A DNA stretch of 8,897 bases from Gammaproteobacteria bacterium (GTDB taxonomy: Bacteria; Pseudomonadota; Gammaproteobacteria; Pseudomonadales; Pseudomonadaceae). The position numbers and the translations under genes were made by a program. This document shows, piece by piece, positions 5,315 to 8,897 of the stretch; position 1 is the first letter of the stretch; each line of letters begins with the position of its first letter. The DNA lies in the NCBI GenBank assembly GCA_012735335.1, contig JAAYHO010000242.1, positions 1-8,897 on the forward strand, written 5' to 3'. The notes under the pieces were generated by a model. The model saw only the letters and a list, made by a program, of their open reading frames with translations, did not search any database and was not told where the DNA came from.

Positions 5315-6857
5315 ATTTGATCACCTGCAGGACGTCACTGCCGGGCAGCAACTGGTAGGTCCAGGTCTCGCTCAATGTCTCCCCGCCCTCATGCAGGAAG
5401 GCACGCAGGGACAGCGGCCGGTTGGCCGCCGGGCGCACCAGCATGGACAACCGCCAGCGCTTGAGCGGGGCCACATACTCGACAAAGTGCTCCAGCACCT
5501 CGCCCTCCTCCAGCGCCGTGACCTGGCCGCTGACGCCGGCCTCGGCACTGCGCTCATCCAGCGGACCACCGGCAAAGTCCACTATGACCCGGACCGCCCC
5601 GTCGGCGGCGCCGCCGCCGATGCGGGTACCATCCCCGAGAAAGCTGTCCAGCGCCCGTGCCATGGGGTTGCGGGCCAGATCCGCGCGGCCGAAGCGCACC
5701 TCATAGGCATGGCGATAGGACTGCCCGGCCTGCCATTTTTCCTCAGGCGTCCAGAAGGCAACGATATTGTCGTTAGTCTCGTCCGGGGTCGGCAGTTGGG
5801 TCAGCACCACATGTCCTCGGCCCCATTCACCCCGGGGCTCGATCCAGGCGCTGGGCCGGGTGCCGTACCCGGCCTCGGCATCCATGTAACTGCGAAAGTC
5901 CGCATCCCGCTGCAGCAGACCGAAGCCCTTGAGCTGTTCGGTGGCGTAGTAGTCCATGCTCAGCGCGGCGGGATTGTTCAGTGGGCGCCACAGCCACTCA
6001 TTGCTGTGACCGTCGTGGATCAGCAACCCGTCGGAGTCATGCACCTCCGGGCGCCACTCGCCGTAGGGCCGCTGGGTGTTCTCGCCGTAGTAGAACATGC
6101 TGGTCAGCGGTGCTACGCCGGGCAGCTCGATACCCTGACGGGGGAACAGCACCGAGCTGACCCTGAGCCGCGTCTCATCTCCCGGTATCACCTCGAATTC
6201 ATAGGCGCCAGTCAGGCTCTTGCCATCCAGCAGGCCGTAGAAGGTCAGACTGGTGGCATCGGGCGCGGGTTTCTTCAGCCAGAACTCGATGAAGGAGGGA
6301 AATTCCTCGCCGCTGGGCAGACCGGTATTCACCGCTATGCCCCGCCCGGACAGACCGAAGTTGTTATGCCGACCAACCGCCCGGTAATAGCTGGCTCCGG
6401 CGAACACCAGAAACTGGTTGGCCACCTGCGGATCGGCAAAGGGAAAGGTCAGGCGGAAACCGGCGTAGCCGAGATCGGCGGGAATCAGCTTTTCCAGTTC
6501 GGCGTTGGGGTAGTCGAACTGGCTCTTGTCGAATGCCAGGGGCTCGCTCTGTTCCCCTTCGACGATATTCAACGCCACCGCATGCTGGTAGAACAGCCCC
6601 GGCGGCGTCAGCATGACGGTAAAGGGGCTGTCTGCATCAGCCCACAGGCTGCGCTCGGACTTGAAGCGCATGCCCTGATAATCGTGGTAGCTCAGCTCCT
6701 GAAGAAATTTCGGCACCTGCGGCGGAGCCCGCCAGTTGCTGCCAGCCAGTTGTTCGGCCTTGTCGATCACTGTCTGAAAGCTGAAGGGCTCGGCCAGCGC
6801 CGCCCAGGGCAGAAAGCTCATCAGCGCTCCGGCCAGCGGCTTGATCCATGATGTCAT
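5313..6857 (-). CDS. opgG: Periplasmic glucan biosynthesis protein OpgG
   Basis: OpgG is a periplasmic protein needed for osmoregulated periplasmic glucan formation; the OpgG/OpgD family has been shown to include beta-1,2-glucanase members (GH186). The 514-residue length matches E. coli OpgG (about 511). A Sec signal peptide is visible: a positive charge at Lys6, a hydrophobic core, and cleavage after ALA at residue 22, before EPFSFQTV. There is no twin-arginine motif, which fits OpgG rather than OpgD. Conserved family stretches are AGASYYRAVG (153-162), LSGRGIAVNTG (169-179), DFRSYMDAEAGYGTRPSAW (320-338) and TNDNIVAFW (361-369); the last part (about 405-514) would be the Ig-like domain. The gene starts a compact set with the small ORF, opgH and mgtC. 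A ribosome site AAGGG lies 7 nt before the ATG. I see no convincing promoter hexamers in the 100 nt upstream. Confidence 0.95.
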   Translation of the reverse strand: MTSWIKPLAGALMSFLPWAALAEPFSFQTVIDKAEQLAGSNWRAPPQVPKFLQELSYHDYQGMRFKSERSLWADADSPFTVMLTPPGLFYQHAVALNIVEGEQSEPLAFDKSQFDYPNAELEKLIPADLGYAGFRLTFPFADPQVANQFLVFAGASYYRAVGRHNNFGLSGRGIAVNTGLPSGEEFPSFIEFWLKKPAPDATSLTFYGLLDGKSLTGAYEFEVIPGDETRLRVSSVLFPRQGIELPGVAPLTSMFYYGENTQRPYGEWRPEVHDSDGLLIHDGHSNEWLWRPLNNPAALSMDYYATEQLKGFGLLQRDADFRSYMDAEAGYGTRPSAWIEPRGEWGRGHVVLTQLPTPDETNDNIVAFWTPEEKWQAGQSYRHAYEVRFGRADLARNPMARALDSFLGDGTRIGGGAADGAVRVIVDFAGGPLDERSAEAGVSGQVTALEEGEVLEHFVEYVAPLKRWRLSMLVRPAANRPLSLRAFLHEGGETLSETWTYQLLPGSDVLQVIK

Positions 6858-6887
6858 GCGGCACCCTTACTGTTGCTGTGGCTGAGT

Positions 6888-6909
6888 GAAAACGCAGCGC
6901 TTGTGCTGC
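6888..6909 (-). terminator. Possible weak terminator after the oxidase cluster
   Basis: On the minus strand a 5-bp stem GCAGC/GCTGC (6905-6909 with 6894-6898) with a 6-nt loop is followed by GTTTTC. The stem is short and the T-run is only four, so termination would be inefficient and some readthrough into opgG is possible. It lies in the 100-nt gap between the small membrane protein gene and opgG. Confidence 0.3.
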
Positions 6910-6957
6910 TCTGATTTAGGTAGCACAGGGGCCGGACAGTTCCCCCTGCTTTCCTGC

Positions 6958-7302
6958 TCAGATACAGGGCGGCAGAAACAGCACCGGCAGCGCTACCGCC
7001 AGGGTGGCGAAGGCCGATATCAGATACAACGCGGCGGCGGTCATGCAGATATGACGCCGAACCTGCTGCTCATGCCCGGCATGCTGCCGCCACAGATGCC
7101 GGGCCAGTGCCAGCAGTACCGCCACCACCATCAGGGTAGACAGCCCGAGCAGGATATTCAGCCAGTTGACCGCGCCCTCGGCCAGCAGCGGCGGCGCCAG
7201 CTGGCAGCCCACCGACAAGCCCCCGTAGAGCACCACAAACCAGACCGACCACACCGTCAGGCCGATGATCAGATGGACGCCGTGATGGGGGAACAGGCGC
7301 AT
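6958..7302 (-). CDS. Small membrane protein of the cytochrome oxidase cluster
   Basis: The product is 114 residues with three predicted membrane helices: VHLIIGLTVWSVWFVVLYGGLSVG, WLNILLGLSTLMVVAVLLALA, and MTAAALYLISAFATLAVALPVLFLP. The N-terminus is MRLFPHHG. It starts 9 nt after the subunit I/III stop, so it belongs to the oxidase operon; an accessory or subunit IV-like role is inferred from position and topology only, as I do not recognise a named domain. ATG 7302 was chosen over GTG 7308: the site AAGGAG (7308-7313) lies 5 nt before the ATG but overlaps the GTG. Similar small proteins occur downstream of fused oxidase subunits, but I cannot name the family. Confidence 0.75.
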   Translation of the reverse strand: MRLFPHHGVHLIIGLTVWSVWFVVLYGGLSVGCQLAPPLLAEGAVNWLNILLGLSTLMVVAVLLALARHLWRQHAGHEQQVRRHICMTAAALYLISAFATLAVALPVLFLPPCI

Positions 7303-7307
7303 GATCA

Positions 7308-7313
7308 CTCCTT
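7308..7313 (-). promoter_or_regulatory. Ribosome binding site deciding the start of the small membrane protein
   Basis: AAGGAG on the minus strand overlaps the TAA stop of the upstream oxidase gene, with 5 nt to ATG 7302. The overlapping stop and Shine-Dalgarno sequence suggest translational coupling with the oxidase gene. Confidence 0.6.
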
Positions 7314-8897
7314 ACCAGGCCATGGGCATGAGAATGAAGGCGGCGAAACTGATCCAGAACACCACCAGGCTGTAGCTCCACAGCGGCTGCAGCACCACCG
7401 GCTCGTAGGGCAGCTCGACCCCCACATAGCCCAGCTGCACCCGGCGTGCCTGCAGCGCGGTCAACAGTGCTGTCAGCGCCCCGTGGAACAGCAGATAACC
7501 GAGCATCACCGCCAACGCCGCATCATGGGCCAGGCTGCGCGGTGCCAGATCCGCAGCCAGCAGCAACCACAGCAGCGCCAGCGCATGGGCCAGCCCCAGC
7601 GCAGCGCAGATCCATAACCCGGTCGCCAGTCCGGCCCCCTGCCCCCGGCATAAACAGGCAACCAGCCGCCGGTAGTACAGCGCCGCGGCGCTCAGCAGAA
7701 CCCCGCTGAGCAGCAGTGGCATGGCAGCCAGCGGTGCCTGAGCCGGCACCTGCCATTGCGGCGAAACCGTCCAGAAATAGAACCAGCCAAACAGCAGACA
7801 GGCGAACAACGAACCATTGGCCAGCAGGGTGGAGAGCATGCCCCAGCGCCCCGGCCCGTCGCAGGTGCGTGAATGCAGCGGTGGCGAGCGGGGATCATCC
7901 GCCCGTAATGGCGCAGCGTGGGGGTGGCCGCCGTTGTGCCAGCTCCAGCGCAGCACCACCAGCAGCCCGAGCAGCGCCGCCGCCAGCGCCACCCAGTAGA
8001 ACTTGGTCAGCAGCCCCAGACAGGTGATCGCCAGCAGCACACCGGTCTGCAATGGAATCCAGGAGTTGGAGGGCACATGCACTATTTCCTGAACCTGCCC
8101 GGTCACCGCATCCGAGCCCCAGGTCACCCGCCGCTCAGCCTGGATCCCGGTCAGGCCACCCTGCCCGTTTTCCAGCTGTTCGGGCAGCTGTCGTTGATCC
8201 CACAGCGGATGGCGGCTGTGGATCTGCGGCAGGCTGATGAAGTTGTAGGTGGACACCGGCATGGCCACCGCCCATTCCAGGGTATCGGCATTCCACGGAT
8301 TGCGCGGCGCCAGGCGGCCGAAGCGGAAATGCAGCAGCAAATCGACGATCAGCATGCCGATGCCGATGGCCATGACAAAGCCGCCGATCGAAGACAGCAG
8401 GTTCAGCCAGTCCCAGCCCAGCCCGGCCTGATAGGTATAGATGCGCCGGGGCATGCCCAGCAGGCCGGTCAGGTGCATGAGCAGGAAGGTCATGTTGAAG
8501 CCGATGAACACCAGCCAGAACGCCCAACGCCCGAGCAGCTCCGAGGGCATGCGTCCGGATACATGGGGCAGCCAGTAGTAGAGCCCGGCGATCAGCGGGA
8601 ACAACATGCCGCCGACCAGCACATAGTGCATGTGCGCGACCACGAAGTGAGTGTCATGCACCTGCCAGTTGAAGGGCACCAGCGCCAGCATCACCCCGGT
8701 CAGCCCACCGGCAACGAAGATGATCAGAAAGCCGAGAATCCACAGCATCGGCAGACCCCATACCACCCGGCCGGTCCACAGGGTGGCCAGCCAGGCAAAC
8801 ACCTGAATGGCGGTGGGAATCGCCACCAGCATGCTGGCCATGGAGAAGAACGCCTGGGCCAGCTGGGGAATGCCCACGGTGAACATATGGTGCACCC
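7312..8897 (-). CDS. ctaD: Fused cytochrome c oxidase subunit I + III (5' end beyond window)
   Basis: This is the distal part of an aa3/caa3-type heme-copper oxidase that reduces O2 to water and pumps protons across the inner membrane. Counting the Val at 8895-8893 as residue 1 of the fragment, the subunit I part spans about 1-230. It starts at the CuB ligands in HHMFTVG (His2, His3), then AHMHY with heme a3 and heme a ligands His88 and His90, GMPRR (147-151) for the heme propionates, and NPWNADTLEWAV (199-210) near the domain end. After a linker, about 280-527 forms a subunit III-like part: two helices, a hydrophilic stretch, then five helices ending FWISFAAFILMPMAW. Such I+III fusions are known, for example in Thermus caa3 oxidase. 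Oddities: the K-channel lysine position is Gln31, and the usual subunit III glutamate is not seen. The upstream 300-350 residues lie outside the window. Confidence 0.93.
   Translation of the reverse strand, partial: VHHMFTVGIPQLAQAFFSMASMLVAIPTAIQVFAWLATLWTGRVVWGLPMLWILGFLIIFVAGGLTGVMLALVPFNWQVHDTHFVVAHMHYVLVGGMLFPLIAGLYYWLPHVSGRMPSELLGRWAFWLVFIGFNMTFLLMHLTGLLGMPRRIYTYQAGLGWDWLNLLSSIGGFVMAIGIGMLIVDLLLHFRFGRLAPRNPWNADTLEWAVAMPVSTYNFISLPQIHSRHPLWDQRQLPEQLENGQGGLTGIQAERRVTWGSDAVTGQVQEIVHVPSNSWIPLQTGVLLAITCLGLLTKFYWVALAAALLGLLVVLRWSWHNGGHPHAAPLRADDPRSPPLHSRTCDGPGRWGMLSTLLANGSLFACLLFGWFYFWTVSPQWQVPAQAPLAAMPLLLSGVLLSAAALYYRRLVACLCRGQGAGLATGLWICAALGLAHALALLWLLLAADLAPRSLAHDAALAVMLGYLLFHGALTALLTALQARRVQLGYVGVELPYEPVVLQPLWSYSLVVFWISFAAFILMPMAW

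Noticed and set aside
5001..6851. 616-codon plus-strand ORF antisense to opgG
   Set aside because: It spans the opgG and small-ORF coding region in the opposite direction, with low-complexity Gln/Gly/Ala-rich translation and no ribosome site or motif. OpgG on the minus strand explains the region.
6858..6957. sRNA or leader element upstream of opgG
   Set aside because: Only short imperfect inverted repeats are present and no defined structure or conserved motif is visible in these 100 nt.

Overview
The window is GC-rich, and every gene I can support lies on the minus strand. It looks like a Pseudomonas-type gammaproteobacterium (Pseudomonas, Halopseudomonas or a close relative). The reasons are the yaeQ-recJ pair, the opgG-opgH pair, the high GC content, and an inverted pair of REP elements with the 'TGTRGGAG' head typical of pseudomonads. 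The genus is an inference; no rRNA or other marker is present.

Read in the direction of transcription (right to left): (1) 8897-6958 holds the end of a cytochrome oxidase cluster. This is the distal part of a fused subunit I + subunit III polypeptide, followed after 9 nt by a small three-helix membrane protein. (2) 6857-2391 is a tightly packed set: opgG, an 87-codon unknown ORF, opgH and an mgtC/sapB-family gene. Junctions are 12 nt, a 1-nt overlap (TGATG) and a 44-nt overlap. OpgG and OpgH make osmoregulated periplasmic glucans (OPGs): OpgH polymerises glucose from UDP-glucose and exports the chain, and OpgG acts on it in the periplasm. MgtC-family proteins are membrane proteins linked to low-magnesium adaptation. 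The set therefore reads as an envelope and osmotic-ion adaptation operon. (3) 2390-2201 is an intergenic region with two well-formed REP hairpins in inverted orientation plus two partial REP heads. (4) 2200-1 is a yaeQ-recJ pair, with recJ cut off by the window edge about 20-25 codons before its expected end.

The most notable feature is that opgH is interrupted. An in-frame TAG at 3820-3822 splits an otherwise continuous 735-residue OpgH-like protein into 405 and 329 residues, with no frameshift and with recognisable OpgH sequence on both sides. The same gene also lacks the usual N-terminal cytoplasmic region of more than 100 residues. A small overlapping ORF sits where that region would be encoded. 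Whether this is a recent nonsense mutation, a sequencing error, or a genuinely split glucan synthase cannot be settled from sequence alone. A second point of interest is that the oxidase subunit I has Gln where the proton K-channel lysine is expected. I see no CRISPR array, tRNA, insertion sequence or prophage, and no gene-free stretch over 300 bases.
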